DNA of 64,000 nt from an uncultured Bacteroidota bacterium. GTDB taxonomy: Bacteria; Bacteroidota; Bacteroidia; Flavobacteriales; Flavobacteriaceae. Each line of letters opens with the position of its first letter. Position 1 is the stretch's first letter. The notes under the pieces are model-generated. The model searched no databases, was not told the DNA's origin, and worked only from the letters and a program-made list of their open reading frames with translations. Position numbers and translations under genes: made by a program. Where the stretch lies: contig CAJXVU010000006.1 of the NCBI GenBank assembly GCA_913062555.1, positions 51,186-115,185 of the forward strand, given 5' to 3'. This document shows positions 36,345 through 45,742 of this stretch, piece by piece.

Positions 36345-37865
36345 ATGAAAACATACGCACACCTAATGGCGCTAATTCTCCTGATCACTCCATTTAACAA
36401 TGCCAATGCCCATGCCGATTGTCATTATTCAGAATCCTTAATAGATAATAATATCGCTTACGTTGTAACCATTGATAAAAACAATCATAGACTTGCAACA
36501 GTAAGCATAACTTTTAAGCCTGAAACCAACCTTTTATATATGGCTCCAGGCGCCAATCAATTACCTGATAGATGGGCTACTTTTGTTCAAAATTTAAAGG
36601 CTACTGATACTAAAGGAAATACAATTCCAATAGAAGAATTGTCTGGCGCCAAGTGGAAGTTGCAGTCGTCTCTCAATGAAAAACTAACATTGAGCTATGA
36701 GGTAAAACTAGATCACGAAGATTATAAATGGAGTGGAGGAATCGATGGCGCCGCATATGCCACAGATTGGGGTGTTTTTTATACCGGAAGATCATTACTT
36801 ATTTTAAATGATAATGATTGGACTAATATTACAGTCGATTTTATAGTACCATCTGATTGGCATGTGACCACACCATGGGATTTGGTAAAAGATGGTGCAA
36901 ACAAATTCATGGTCATCAATCAAACAGCCTTAATGGAATCAATGTTTTTTGCAGGAACACATGAAGAATTATCACTTAAAAGAGATGATTTTGAATTGGT
37001 ATTCGCGCTCGGGGGTGATGAAATTATTGCACAGAAAGAAGAATTTAAAAACCTGGCCGAGGGAGTCTTGGACTATTATATTGAATTGATGGGTAGTGTT
37101 CCAAATCCATCACCGGACAATAAATTTAAAAAATCTATTGTTATCATCAACTCTTCAACACTTACAGATGGTGAACAAATTGGTAATAATATTAGTATGT
37201 TAATTGAAAAAAATGGAGGCCCAATGTCTAAGATGATTTCTAGATTTATGTTTGCTCACGAATTTTTTCACCTGTGGAATGGGAAATCATTTTGGCCTAC
37301 CAATAACGATACTGAATGGTTTAAAGAAGGATTTACAAATTACTATACCCTAAAATCATTGTATCATGTAGGTTTTTTGGATGATGCTTCTTATTTGGAT
37401 ATATTAAACAGTTTCTTTTTTCAGCGTTATAATGCAGATAATGGCATTGGCAAAATAGCAATGACCAATGGGGCCGAAAAACATAATCATTGGGGGTTAA
37501 TCTATAGCGGAGGTCTTTTTGTTGCCATTTCACAGGATATGATCATTCGTAAAGCTACCAATAATAATAAAAACGTGGACCATTTACTGAATGGACTGTT
37601 CCAAAAATATGGAGGGACAAATGATGGATACTCTTTAGATGAACTTCGTGAATCACTTTCAGAATTAAGCGGAAAGGATCAATCTGAATTTTTCAACAGC
37701 TATATTAATGGGACAAAGAGAATTCCCATAGACAGCTATTTATCAATGGCAGCGTTAGATGCGAAAATTGAGAACGGCGCACTGAAGATAGAGAGGAAGA
37801 AGTCGGCAAATCTGCTAGAAGAAAATATGACCAAGGGATTATTTGGAATAATTGATAATAACTAA
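36345..37865 (+). CDS. Secreted M61-like metallopeptidase
   Basis: A 506-residue protein with a signal peptide (MKTYAHLMALILLITPFNNANAHA). The zinc site is FAHEFFHLWNG (HExxH) with the third ligand Glu in WFKEGFTNYYT, as in the glycyl aminopeptidase (M61) and M1 clans. The upstream part is a beta-rich N-terminal domain. A C-terminal PDZ domain, common in M61 enzymes, is not obvious. Probably periplasmic or outer-membrane associated. It follows an AraC-type regulator gene. Confidence 0.82.
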   Translation: MKTYAHLMALILLITPFNNANAHADCHYSESLIDNNIAYVVTIDKNNHRLATVSITFKPETNLLYMAPGANQLPDRWATFVQNLKATDTKGNTIPIEELSGAKWKLQSSLNEKLTLSYEVKLDHEDYKWSGGIDGAAYATDWGVFYTGRSLLILNDNDWTNITVDFIVPSDWHVTTPWDLVKDGANKFMVINQTALMESMFFAGTHEELSLKRDDFELVFALGGDEIIAQKEEFKNLAEGVLDYYIELMGSVPNPSPDNKFKKSIVIINSSTLTDGEQIGNNISMLIEKNGGPMSKMISRFMFAHEFFHLWNGKSFWPTNNDTEWFKEGFTNYYTLKSLYHVGFLDDASYLDILNSFFFQRYNADNGIGKIAMTNGAEKHNHWGLIYSGGLFVAISQDMIIRKATNNNKNVDHLLNGLFQKYGGTNDGYSLDELRESLSELSGKDQSEFFNSYINGTKRIPIDSYLSMAALDAKIENGALKIERKKSANLLEENMTKGLFGIIDNN

Positions 37866-38159
37866 AGTCTTTATAAGTCGCTACAATATTAGTAGAAGTC
37901 AATAACAAATTAAGTTCAACTATCTTTGATCAGTATGCGGTCGCAAATATTTGTTTTGGTTGGGACATTAACTCAATAGCAATTTTATAGAATAATAAAA
38001 AAACCAGATTCTCATATTCCGTATTCATAAAAACACTCATTAATTAGTCTTACTGCGTGCAATAAGACCTAAAATGGGCGTATATAAATTATAATTGATG
38101 TTAAAAATCTAATCTTTGTAAATCAAATATTTCATTAGCATCAATCAATTAATAAAATT

Positions 38160-39317
38160 ATGATAAAATCACAACTTTCAAATTCAAGCGCAATCTTATT
38201 AAGATTTAAACAATTCATAGCCACACTGATTCCTGTAATTATCTGTGCCGTCATGGTATCAACTACGGCTGAAGCCCAAAACAAGGAATCCATCCCTAGA
38301 TTTATTATCACCACGGTAGCTGGGATTGGTGAAAGCGGACCTTTTGGCGATGGTGGACCGGCGTTAAAAGCGTTTATTCAGCGTCCTACAGCGGTGGCAA
38401 TCAGCAACCACGGCTATCTCTATATAGCGAACGAAAAGGATCCTCGTGTTCGAATGGTGAATCCTAAAGGCATCATCTCGACCGTAATGGGAACTGTAAA
38501 TTCTGAAGTCCAGAATGAGGATCGCTTAGCTGTTGAAACCAATTTGATGAATGCCTATGGAGTGGCTACAGACAATGATGACAACTTTTATGTTCTGAGT
38601 CGTGGGCACAGCAAGATTTTCAAAGTGGGTGCCGACGGTATCGCTCAACGCATCGTGGGTTCAGGCCAAGAAGGCTTCGATGGTGATGGGGGCCTGGCAA
38701 TAAACGCCAAGATTAAATTTTCTAACCACCTCGTGGTAGATTCAAAAGGAAACATATTCATTGCAGATACTGGGAATAACCGCATCCGAAAGGTTTCTCC
38801 CGACGGAATTATTACCACTATTGCTGGGACTGGTGAGATGGGATTCAGCGGAGATGGTGGGCCTGCCGTAGAAGCCCGATTTGCTTATCCAGTAGCTATC
38901 GCCATTGACGATCAGGGAAATGTTTACGTTGCCGACTTCAACAATCATAGGATTAGAAAGATATCTACTGATGGTATCATTAGCACGATGGGTGGTACTG
39001 GTGAATCGACATACAATGGAGATGGCATACCAGCTCTCGAGAGTAACATTGGAGAGCCCTGTGGTGTAGTTGTGGATAGCAATGGGTATATTTATATTGG
39101 GGATCAATTAAATAACCGAGTTCGAGTTATCACCCCATTAGGGATGATGTACACAGTGGCCGGCACTGGTGTGCGTGGATATAGCGGTGATGGCGGAGCG
39201 GCGGAGAAGGCACAGACATCCAATCCTGATATCATAGCCATCGACAAGGAAGATAATATATACATCCCTGATCACAGTAACGGCGTGGTGCGAAAGCTCA
39301 CTCGGATTACAGATTAA
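38160..39317 (+). CDS. Secreted NHL-repeat beta-propeller protein
   Basis: A 385-residue protein with a long N-terminal hydrophobic signal region (residues about 20-40, ending TTAEAQ). It is followed by six NHL-type repeats with the recurring FSGDGGPA and GNIFIADTGNNRIRKVSPDG patterns. Such propellers bind ligands or proteins, and the partner is unknown. By hand count, several lines of this gene have 50-55% GC while the preceding peptidase gene has about 33%, so codon use differs from its neighbours. The 294-base gap upstream contains TATCTTTG (37921-37928), a possible -7 element. Confidence 0.78.
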   Translation: MIKSQLSNSSAILLRFKQFIATLIPVIICAVMVSTTAEAQNKESIPRFIITTVAGIGESGPFGDGGPALKAFIQRPTAVAISNHGYLYIANEKDPRVRMVNPKGIISTVMGTVNSEVQNEDRLAVETNLMNAYGVATDNDDNFYVLSRGHSKIFKVGADGIAQRIVGSGQEGFDGDGGLAINAKIKFSNHLVVDSKGNIFIADTGNNRIRKVSPDGIITTIAGTGEMGFSGDGGPAVEARFAYPVAIAIDDQGNVYVADFNNHRIRKISTDGIISTMGGTGESTYNGDGIPALESNIGEPCGVVVDSNGYIYIGDQLNNRVRVITPLGMMYTVAGTGVRGYSGDGGAAEKAQTSNPDIIAIDKEDNIYIPDHSNGVVRKLTRITD

Positions 39318-39373
39318 CCTGAGTTTTTTAGTTTTTTCTTAAAATTTATGCTCATCTATTTATTAAAATAGCG

Positions 39374-39399
39374 TGTGCGAGTAAACACTTTTTGCGCGA
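39374..39399. repeat. Short dispersed intergenic repeat, copy 1
   Basis: GAGTAAACACTTTTTGCGCGAC here resembles GAATAAACACTTTTTACACGAC at about 58848-58869. Both are followed within 60 bases by TAGGAGG. Both lie in gene-free stretches. Confidence 0.5.
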
Positions 39400-39481
39400 C
39401 ACCATAGGAGGTAAGCATAATGCATCTGGAATGCTTATAAATTATTTATAATGTTATATATTTATTTGAAAATAGAATTAA

Positions 39482-40345
39482 TTGAAAAAAATTCAAGAAT
39501 ATCATCTTCACAAAAATGATTACTCCAAAATTCACTTTGAAGTTAAAGAAGCTGGGCCATATTTTAAAAAAAACTTTAGCCATGCCATAAAAGCACATAG
39601 ACATAGTTTTTATCAAGTTTTATGGTTCAAAAGTGCTGGAAGACATTATGTAGATTACGAAATTGTGGAACATCCTGAAAACACTATTTTTTTTATAAAA
39701 AAAAAGCAAATACATTATTTCTGTCCAGATTCAAAAAACGAAGGCTACTTATTTCATTTTAATGATTCATTTATTAATAAGTATGACCGTGATTCTGAAA
39801 CCAAACTAAACTATTTACTTTTCACCGAAATTGGTAATGCATTTATAAATCCTTCCGAATCGCAATTAGTAAAGTTTGAGCAGCTAACCAGCCAAATATC
39901 AGAAGAGATTCAAAATAAGGACTATAATTATGTACAACAGTCTTATTATCTATTTCAATCTGTTTTAACGCTTATAGAACGTATTAAAAAGCAACAACAC
40001 GCATTAGACTATACAGTGGATGTTGATTATGAAATTGCCATACAGTTCAAACAGCTTATTGACAAACATATTAATGAATTTTTAAGTATAGATAATTTTA
40101 GTGATTTACTTGGAATTGGCTCAAAAAAATTGACTGGTATTACAAAAAAATATCTACATAACACGCCAGCGATTGTTATTCATAATAGAAAAATATTGGA
40201 AGCAAAACGGTTATTATCAAATCATAAATTATCAATAAAAGAAGTGGCATATGATTTGGGTTTTGATCAAGCCACTTATTTCACAAAGTACTTCAAAAAG
40301 CATACAGGACTAATTCCAAAAGAGTTTCAAGCGCAAATACCGTAG
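39482..40345 (+). CDS. AraC-family transcriptional regulator (cupin sensor domain)
   Basis: A 287-residue soluble regulator. The N-terminal half is cupin-like (KAHRHSFYQVLWF and related), probably sensing a small molecule. The C-terminal 100 residues are the AraC HTH domain (FSDLLGIGSKKLTGITKKYL, then VAYDLGFDQATYFTKYFKKH). It starts at TTG 39482, as no suitable ATG is in frame nearby. It is 85 bases upstream of an SDR/OsmC pair on the same strand, which is likely its regulon. Confidence 0.87.
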   Translation: MKKIQEYHLHKNDYSKIHFEVKEAGPYFKKNFSHAIKAHRHSFYQVLWFKSAGRHYVDYEIVEHPENTIFFIKKKQIHYFCPDSKNEGYLFHFNDSFINKYDRDSETKLNYLLFTEIGNAFINPSESQLVKFEQLTSQISEEIQNKDYNYVQQSYYLFQSVLTLIERIKKQQHALDYTVDVDYEIAIQFKQLIDKHINEFLSIDNFSDLLGIGSKKLTGITKKYLHNTPAIVIHNRKILEAKRLLSNHKLSIKEVAYDLGFDQATYFTKYFKKHTGLIPKEFQAQIP

Positions 40346-40430
40346 TTTACCATTCACTGTCTCTATTTTGCCATTTTAAATCTTTAATCTGCTACATCTT
40401 TGTAACAGAATTTTAAAACATAGATATAAA

Positions 40431-41186
40431 ATGAAAAAACAAGCACTAATTATTGGTGGAACTACTGGAATGGGAAGAGCTACCGCAGAGCGATTATTAA
40501 AAGAGGGTACAGAAGTAATAATTATTGGTAGAGCCAATAAGAATCTCGAAAAAACCGAAGCAGCACTAACTGCATTAGGCTCTGTAAAAACTGTAGCTTT
40601 GGATTTATCCAATTTAACCGAAGTTCAAGAATTTTCAAATGGCTTAAAAGAATTGTTTCCCAATTTGAAGTATTTAGTAAATGCAGCGGGTTATTTTAAT
40701 CCGATACCTTTTCTAGAACATACTGAAGCGGATTACGATATATATCATAATTTCAATAAGGCCTTCTTTTTTATTACCCAGGCTGTATCCAATATTATGA
40801 AAGAAAATGGTGGAGGATCTATTGTAAATATTGGTTCAATGTGGGCAAAACAATCTGTAAAAGCGACCCCATCTTCTGCATATTCAATGGCAAAAGCAGG
40901 AATTCATGCCTTTACACAACAACTAGCGATGGAATTGGCTGAATACAACATTAGAGTAAATGCGGTATCACCTGCAGTTGTTGTAACTCCAATTTATGGT
41001 GCCTTTATTGAAGAAGATAAAATTGAAGAAACCTTACAAGGGTTCAATGAATTTCATCCCATTGGACGTGTAGGGAGACCTGATGATATTGCAAAAACCA
41101 TTACTTTTTTGTTATCAGACGAAAGCTCATGGGTAACAGGTGCAATTTGGGATATTGATGGTGGTGTTATGGCTGGTAGAAACTAA
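40431..41186 (+). CDS. Short-chain dehydrogenase/reductase
   Basis: A 251-residue SDR with cofactor motif GGTTGMGRATAER (TGxxxGxG variant), NAAGYF, and catalytic YSMAK. The C-terminus GAIWDIDGGVMAG is normal for classical SDRs. The substrate cannot be inferred. It lies 12 bases before an OsmC-family gene and after an AraC regulator, suggesting a small stress or detoxification operon. A CATCTTTG element (40395-40402, one mismatch to TAnnTTTG) precedes it. Confidence 0.88.
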   Translation: MKKQALIIGGTTGMGRATAERLLKEGTEVIIIGRANKNLEKTEAALTALGSVKTVALDLSNLTEVQEFSNGLKELFPNLKYLVNAAGYFNPIPFLEHTEADYDIYHNFNKAFFFITQAVSNIMKENGGGSIVNIGSMWAKQSVKATPSSAYSMAKAGIHAFTQQLAMELAEYNIRVNAVSPAVVVTPIYGAFIEEDKIEETLQGFNEFHPIGRVGRPDDIAKTITFLLSDESSWVTGAIWDIDGGVMAGRN

Positions 41187-41198
41187 ACACAAAGCATA

Positions 41199-41732
41199 AT
41201 GTTAAACGGGATAAATTTAGATGGGCTTGAACAATATGTAGCGCTCATTACAGAAAAGCCTAAGGAAGCCATTTCAAGTTATGGCATAACAGCTAAATGG
41301 TTGGGAGGTGTGAATACTGAAATAACTACACATAACCAGATGGTAGGTTCAAAAGAGATTGAAAAACATTTTAAATTTACTATTGGTGAGCCAGAAGAGT
41401 TATTGGGAAATAATGGGTATCCAACACCTCAGGATTATCTTTTAGGAGGATTGGCAGGATGTATGATGGTAGGTTTTGTAGCTGAAGCCACTTCAAAACA
41501 AATTAAATTGGAAAGCGTAGAACTTATTATTACAGGTGATTTAAATTTAAGAGGCTTTTTAAAAGTTGATAAAGATGCTCCCATAGGATTTGATGAAATT
41601 CAATTTATTTACAATGTAAAAGGTGATGGAACACAGGAAGACTATGATGCTATTATAAAAAATGTACAGCAGTTTTCACCCAATTATAGAACCATTACAG
41701 ATCAGGTAAAACTATCGGTACTAAAAGTATAG
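41199..41732 (+). CDS. OsmC family peroxiredoxin-like protein
   Basis: A 177-residue OsmC/Ohr-fold protein. The first redox cysteine is present in LLGGLAGCMMVG. At the position of the second family cysteine (usually CPV) the sequence reads FSPNYRTI, so the resolving cysteine is absent. This occurs in a subgroup whose peroxidase chemistry is uncertain. It is 12 bases after the SDR gene. An intrinsic terminator follows. Confidence 0.83.
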   Translation: MLNGINLDGLEQYVALITEKPKEAISSYGITAKWLGGVNTEITTHNQMVGSKEIEKHFKFTIGEPEELLGNNGYPTPQDYLLGGLAGCMMVGFVAEATSKQIKLESVELIITGDLNLRGFLKVDKDAPIGFDEIQFIYNVKGDGTQEDYDAIIKNVQQFSPNYRTITDQVKLSVLKV

Positions 41733-41751
41733 AGTTACTTATTACTTTATC

Positions 41752-41796
41752 AAAAAGAGAAACGGAGATTAAATTAAAATCTCCGTTTCTCTTTTT
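41752..41796. terminator. Strong terminator after the OsmC gene
   Basis: AAAAAGAGAAACGGAGATT pairs perfectly with AATCTCCGTTTCTCTTTTT around AAATTAA, and ends in a T run. It lies 20 bases after the OsmC stop and 13 before the next gene. Confidence 0.92.
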
Positions 41797-41808
41797 AAAT
41801 TATAAAAT

Positions 41809-42864
41809 ATGAAACACGACGTAATTATAATAGGAGCTGGACTCACGGGTTTAACTATAGCATATTTGCTTCAAAAAAGAGGGATTAAAGCTACCCTCAT
41901 AGAGTCTAGGTCTAGAACAGGAGGTAGAATTCATACCATAGCAAACGGAAACAATTCCCATTTAGAACTAGGAGCTACTTGGTTTGGAAATAAACACACC
42001 AATTTAAAAAAATTACTAGACGACCTAAATATTGCCTATTTCGAACAATATCAAGAAGGTGAAAGTACTTTAGTTTTTAATACAATGAGTCAACCTCACA
42101 TTTTTGTGACTAATCCAAATGATGAAAAATCATATAGAATTATAAATGGAACGAAGACAATTGTTGATGAGCTTACAAGAACTTTTTCTGGTTCAGTTAT
42201 ACTAAATCAAAAGATAATACAAATCAGTGATAAGGGAAGTTATTTAGAGTTAACATCTAATAATGATATTACGTATAGCGCTAATAATGTAATAGTGACC
42301 ATTCCTCAAAAGCTTATCCCTTCTCAAATATTATTTAAACCTGAGTTACCATTAGAATTAATTGACTCCATGAAGTCAACACACACATGGATGAGTGATT
42401 CAATAAAATTCTTCCTAACATATAAAGCACCATTTTGGAGATCGGATGGTAAATCAGGAATGCTTTTTAGCCAAATTGGTCCCGTTACAGAAGTTTATGA
42501 TCATACCAATTACCAACAAAATCAATTTGCTTTGATGGGGTTTATAAATCAAAATTTAAGAAATTATTCAAAAAATGAACGCAAGGCTAAAGTTATAGCG
42601 TATTTAAGTAAATATCTGTCAATGGAAGCTAAAAATTATATGGATTATAACGAGAAAGATTGGTCTTTTGATGATAATACTTCCACAAAAGAAGCGATAG
42701 AAAGGATTAATTTTCACCCTTCATATGGAAATCCGCTCTATACGAATAAATTCATGAATGATAAGCTATATTTCGCAGGGACAGAGACTTCAAAAATATT
42801 TGGGGGCTATATGGAAGGCGCAATAATCTCTGCTCTTAATACCGTAAATCTTATTAAAAGCTGA
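41809..42864 (+). CDS. FAD-dependent amine oxidase family protein
   Basis: A 351-residue flavoprotein. The N-terminal Rossmann motif is VIIIGAGLTGLTIAYLLQKR followed by ESRSRTGGRIHT. The C-terminal FAD site is YFAGTETSKIFGGYMEGAI. It belongs to the flavin amine oxidase / protoporphyrinogen oxidase superfamily, but the substrate is not evident. No signal peptide. It starts 12 bases after a strong terminator, so it needs either read-through or a promoter inside the OsmC gene. Confidence 0.85.
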   Translation: MKHDVIIIGAGLTGLTIAYLLQKRGIKATLIESRSRTGGRIHTIANGNNSHLELGATWFGNKHTNLKKLLDDLNIAYFEQYQEGESTLVFNTMSQPHIFVTNPNDEKSYRIINGTKTIVDELTRTFSGSVILNQKIIQISDKGSYLELTSNNDITYSANNVIVTIPQKLIPSQILFKPELPLELIDSMKSTHTWMSDSIKFFLTYKAPFWRSDGKSGMLFSQIGPVTEVYDHTNYQQNQFALMGFINQNLRNYSKNERKAKVIAYLSKYLSMEAKNYMDYNEKDWSFDDNTSTKEAIERINFHPSYGNPLYTNKFMNDKLYFAGTETSKIFGGYMEGAIISALNTVNLIKS

Positions 42865-43079
42865 TTCTTATCATATTACTGCTTCCATTGGAGATAATAT
42901 TATGATAAAATGTGTTGTCATATACCGCGTTTTCGAACTTGAATTTTATATCCAGAATGATGTAAAAAGGCAGTAATAAAATAATAAATTGATAATAATT
43001 GCACAAATTGGCTGATTTTCAATTTATTGGCGCCATCTTTGCAAAATAATAAAGTATTAATAAATTAAATTACATTACA

Positions 43080-43271
43080 ATGAGTAAAGGAACAGTAAAA
43101 TTTTTCAACGACGCTAAAGGTTTTGGATTCATCACTGAAGAAGGAGTTGAAAAAGACCACTTTGTACACATTTCTGGATTAATCGATGAGGTTAGAGAAG
43201 GCGATGAGGTAACATTTGACCTTCAAGAAGGTAACAAAGGATTAAACGCAGTAAACGTAAAAGTGAACTAA
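43080..43271 (+). CDS. cspA: Cold-shock protein, CspA family
   Basis: A 63-residue OB-fold RNA chaperone with RNP1 KGFGFI and RNP2-like DHFVHISG (canonical DVFVHFS). The full-length domain is present. Such proteins melt RNA structures at low temperature. The 215-base upstream gap includes CATCTTTG (43034-43041), a near-consensus -7 box. A strong terminator follows, so it is monocistronic. Confidence 0.95.
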   Translation: MSKGTVKFFNDAKGFGFITEEGVEKDHFVHISGLIDEVREGDEVTFDLQEGNKGLNAVNVKVN

Positions 43272-43292
43272 ATATATCTCTTTAGATTTTAG

Positions 43293-43324
43293 AAAAAAGC
43301 CCGTCCTAACAGACGGGCTTTTTT
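43293..43324 (+). terminator. Terminator after the cold-shock gene
   Basis: AAAAAAGCCCGTC, loop CTAACA, GACGGGCTTTTTT. Located 22 bases after the stop codon. Confidence 0.93.
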
Positions 43325-43393
43325 ATTATCTAATATTTTGATTTAAATCGATTAATAAGAAGTACTTTCGCGCCTTATAAAATTTTCAGGCTT

Positions 43394-43843
43394 ATGAAGC
43401 GTATTAATGAGTACAAGAAGTTATTTGGAGTAGAAAAGGATATCGATCTAAAACTACTTAAAAAAAGTTACCGTAATTTGGTAAAAGAGTGGCATCCAGA
43501 TAAATTTCAAGATGGAGATGTATTGAAGCAAGAAGCAGAAGTACAGAGCCGCGCAATTATAGATGGTTACCATTTTTTGGTTAGCATGGCTCCTGAAACT
43601 AAAGAAAAGGACTTACCTGCATACAAAGAAACGATTTCAACTGCTGGTATTGAAGATTATCAACACAAGGGACTTTTGATGGAAATTACCTATACGGATG
43701 GCACTACCTATGAATATTTTGGAGTGACAAAACCCATATACATCAAAATGATCAACAGTGGAAACATCAATCGTTTTGCTAAACGAAATATCTACCCAAA
43801 ATTCACCCACCGCAAATCTAAAAAGACTCGAGAAGAGGCTTAA
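43394..43843 (+). CDS. J-domain plus KTSC domain protein
   Basis: A 149-residue protein. Residues about 5-65 form a DnaJ J-domain with the HPDKF tripeptide (KEWHPDKFQDG) needed for Hsp70 stimulation. The C-terminal part, from about 90, looks like a KTSC domain (ITYTDGTTYEYFGV, then INSGNINRFAKRNIYPKF). KTSC domains occur with nucleic-acid proteins and in small phage-like proteins. The combination suggests an Hsp70 co-chaperone with a specific client, possibly RNA related. No operon partner is adjacent. Confidence 0.78.
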   Translation: MKRINEYKKLFGVEKDIDLKLLKKSYRNLVKEWHPDKFQDGDVLKQEAEVQSRAIIDGYHFLVSMAPETKEKDLPAYKETISTAGIEDYQHKGLLMEITYTDGTTYEYFGVTKPIYIKMINSGNINRFAKRNIYPKFTHRKSKKTREEA

Positions 43844-44070
43844 TGGTGCGTGTTAGATAGTATCACCAAAATCTCAAACCGAAAAAAGGCTATCACTGAA
43901 CGCCTCTAAGTTTAGGAACATTTATACAAAAGATATTTACAAACTAATAATTTCTACATGAGCTCTTCTATGTATAATAGGAGAGAGAGACTGTTAAGCA
44001 TGGAGTATTGAGTGTAACAAAAAAAAAACATATTAGTCTTTTAATTAGTCATACTTACTAATCAAAAGAA

Positions 44071-45009
44071 ATGGAAATAAGAAAAACAATATACTGTTTG
44101 ATGCTAATTGGCTTTGTCTCTAATTCCATTTTTGCACAGCTTACCCAAAACAGAGCACATGATCCTTATCAGGCAAAATTTGTATATCAGGATTTAAAAC
44201 AATTCATAAAAGTATATCATACACTTACTGAAGATAGTGACACCATTGCAATAATTCAAAAAGACTATTTGGACAAAGGATCTCTCGGTTTAAAAGAATT
44301 CATTAGCAAATACAATCTAACAGCCAAGAGCATGGCACGAGCAATGTATAAATATCCCGATTCATATTCGAATATAAAAGATAAGTTAAACGCGCTTAAA
44401 CTTTGCGAAAGGAAGTTTTCAAAAGCGGCTTATAATAAAATAAAAGTACTCATTCCCTCGGCTGAATTTCCCCCGACTTACTACTTGGTGGCAGGGCGAA
44501 GAGGCATTGGTTCAGGATCTATTGCCGGACCACTAATATCTATTGAAAAGGATGATATTGCCGAATATTATAAAGGAAATGTGGGGACATTAGTTCATGA
44601 AATGATTCATATGCAACAATTGAGGGTTTTGAAAAAAGAGTACTTCACCATCTTTAATGAGAAAAAATCCTTGCTATCAAAATCGGTAAGAGAAGGTGTA
44701 GCGGAGTTTTATGGACAATTGATAAGTGATTTTCCAAGCTATAAAGAACAATTCTTGCCTTATTTAAATACACATGAAAAAGAACTATGGACTGCATTTA
44801 CAAGAGATGCCAAAAATAGAGATTTTGGTGATTGGTACGGAAAGCCAAATAAAGCAGGGCAACCGAATGATCTGGGCTATTTAATAGGATTAAAAATGGC
44901 AGAAGCTTATTTTAATTCCTCTAGCGATAAACAGAAAGCAAGTGAATATCTAATCTCTATAGTGGACTATGAAGCGTTTTTTTTAGCTTGTGGTTATAAT
45001 CCAGAATAG
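44071..45009 (+). CDS. Secreted HExxH-motif putative zinc protease (DUF2268-like)
   Basis: A 312-residue protein with a signal peptide (MEIRKTIYCLMLIGFVSNSIFAQ). The motif GTLVHEMIHMQQLRV holds HExxH, and SVREGVAEFYGQLISD supplies a possible third ligand (Glu) downstream, as in DUF2268-type predicted Zn proteases. Later GYLIGLKMAEAYFN is also typical of that group. It is probably periplasmic or a surface protein. The 227-base gap upstream shows no recognisable element. Substrate unknown. Confidence 0.7.
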   Translation: MEIRKTIYCLMLIGFVSNSIFAQLTQNRAHDPYQAKFVYQDLKQFIKVYHTLTEDSDTIAIIQKDYLDKGSLGLKEFISKYNLTAKSMARAMYKYPDSYSNIKDKLNALKLCERKFSKAAYNKIKVLIPSAEFPPTYYLVAGRRGIGSGSIAGPLISIEKDDIAEYYKGNVGTLVHEMIHMQQLRVLKKEYFTIFNEKKSLLSKSVREGVAEFYGQLISDFPSYKEQFLPYLNTHEKELWTAFTRDAKNRDFGDWYGKPNKAGQPNDLGYLIGLKMAEAYFNSSSDKQKASEYLISIVDYEAFFLACGYNPE

Positions 45010-45035
45010 TCTAAAACTCAAAAAGCGTTTTTAAT

Positions 45036-45680
45036 TTATTCAAATGTATGACGTTGCTCTTCTGTTGAAGATGCTTTTAGCAATTGGTGAAATGTTTTTA
45101 TCGTATTAAAATCTCGAGTAATTTCTCCAGATACCGCAATTCCAGAAATACCCGTTTCTAATATAGCTTTAACATCTGCTGTTGTTATACCTCCAACACC
45201 TATGATTGGAGTGTCGGTTTTTAAAGCTTCTGAAATTGCTATATAACCGTTTAATCCTAAAACCGTACCTAAGTTGGCTTTGGTTGTTGTTAATCTGAAG
45301 GGGCCTAAACTAATATAATCTACTTCTTTAGTAATTAATGTTTCGCATTCTTGCACGGTATTTGCTGTGCCTCCAATAATTTGCCATGTGTATAAATGCG
45401 CTCTAACAATAGTAGGGCAGGTATCCGTCTGTCCTAAGTGTACCCCATCTGCTTTAGCTTCTTTTGCTATTTTATAATGATCATTAATAATTAATCTAGT
45501 TTGAAAATGAGAAGTGATTTCTCTAGCGGCCATGGCTAATTTTAAAATTTTCTTTTCTGAAACACCTTTTAAACGTAATTGCACTAATTCTGCACCAGAG
45601 GTACATGCTTTTTGGATGTTATCCAAATGCGCTTTTGGAGAACTTCCTTGAGATATATAATGTAGTTTAGGTATCATCAT
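45036..45680 (-). CDS. thiE: Thiamine phosphate synthase
   Basis: ThiE couples the thiazole and pyrimidine moieties of thiamine. The 214-residue barrel shows QLRLKG, LIINDHYKIAKEAKADGVHL, GQTD and the C-terminal IGVGGITTADVKAI with phosphate-binding residues. It stands apart from other thi genes here, and no TPP riboswitch is visible upstream. It may be a second copy (TenI-like), but GQTD and the phosphate sites favour a real synthase. The neighbour on the same strand is a half-helicase gene. Confidence 0.83.
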   Translation of the reverse strand: MMIPKLHYISQGSSPKAHLDNIQKACTSGAELVQLRLKGVSEKKILKLAMAAREITSHFQTRLIINDHYKIAKEAKADGVHLGQTDTCPTIVRAHLYTWQIIGGTANTVQECETLITKEVDYISLGPFRLTTTKANLGTVLGLNGYIAISEALKTDTPIIGVGGITTADVKAILETGISGIAVSGEITRDFNTIKTFHQLLKASSTEEQRHTFE

Positions 45681-45742
45681 GTCTTCGTATTTTGTTAAGG
45701 GCTTATCGCTATAAGTAAGAATTGATTCTATGTATTGCCTCC

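Noticed and set aside
45681-45742. TPP riboswitch in front of thiE
   Set aside because: The THI-box conserved core (CUGAGA and related) was not found upstream of thiE.
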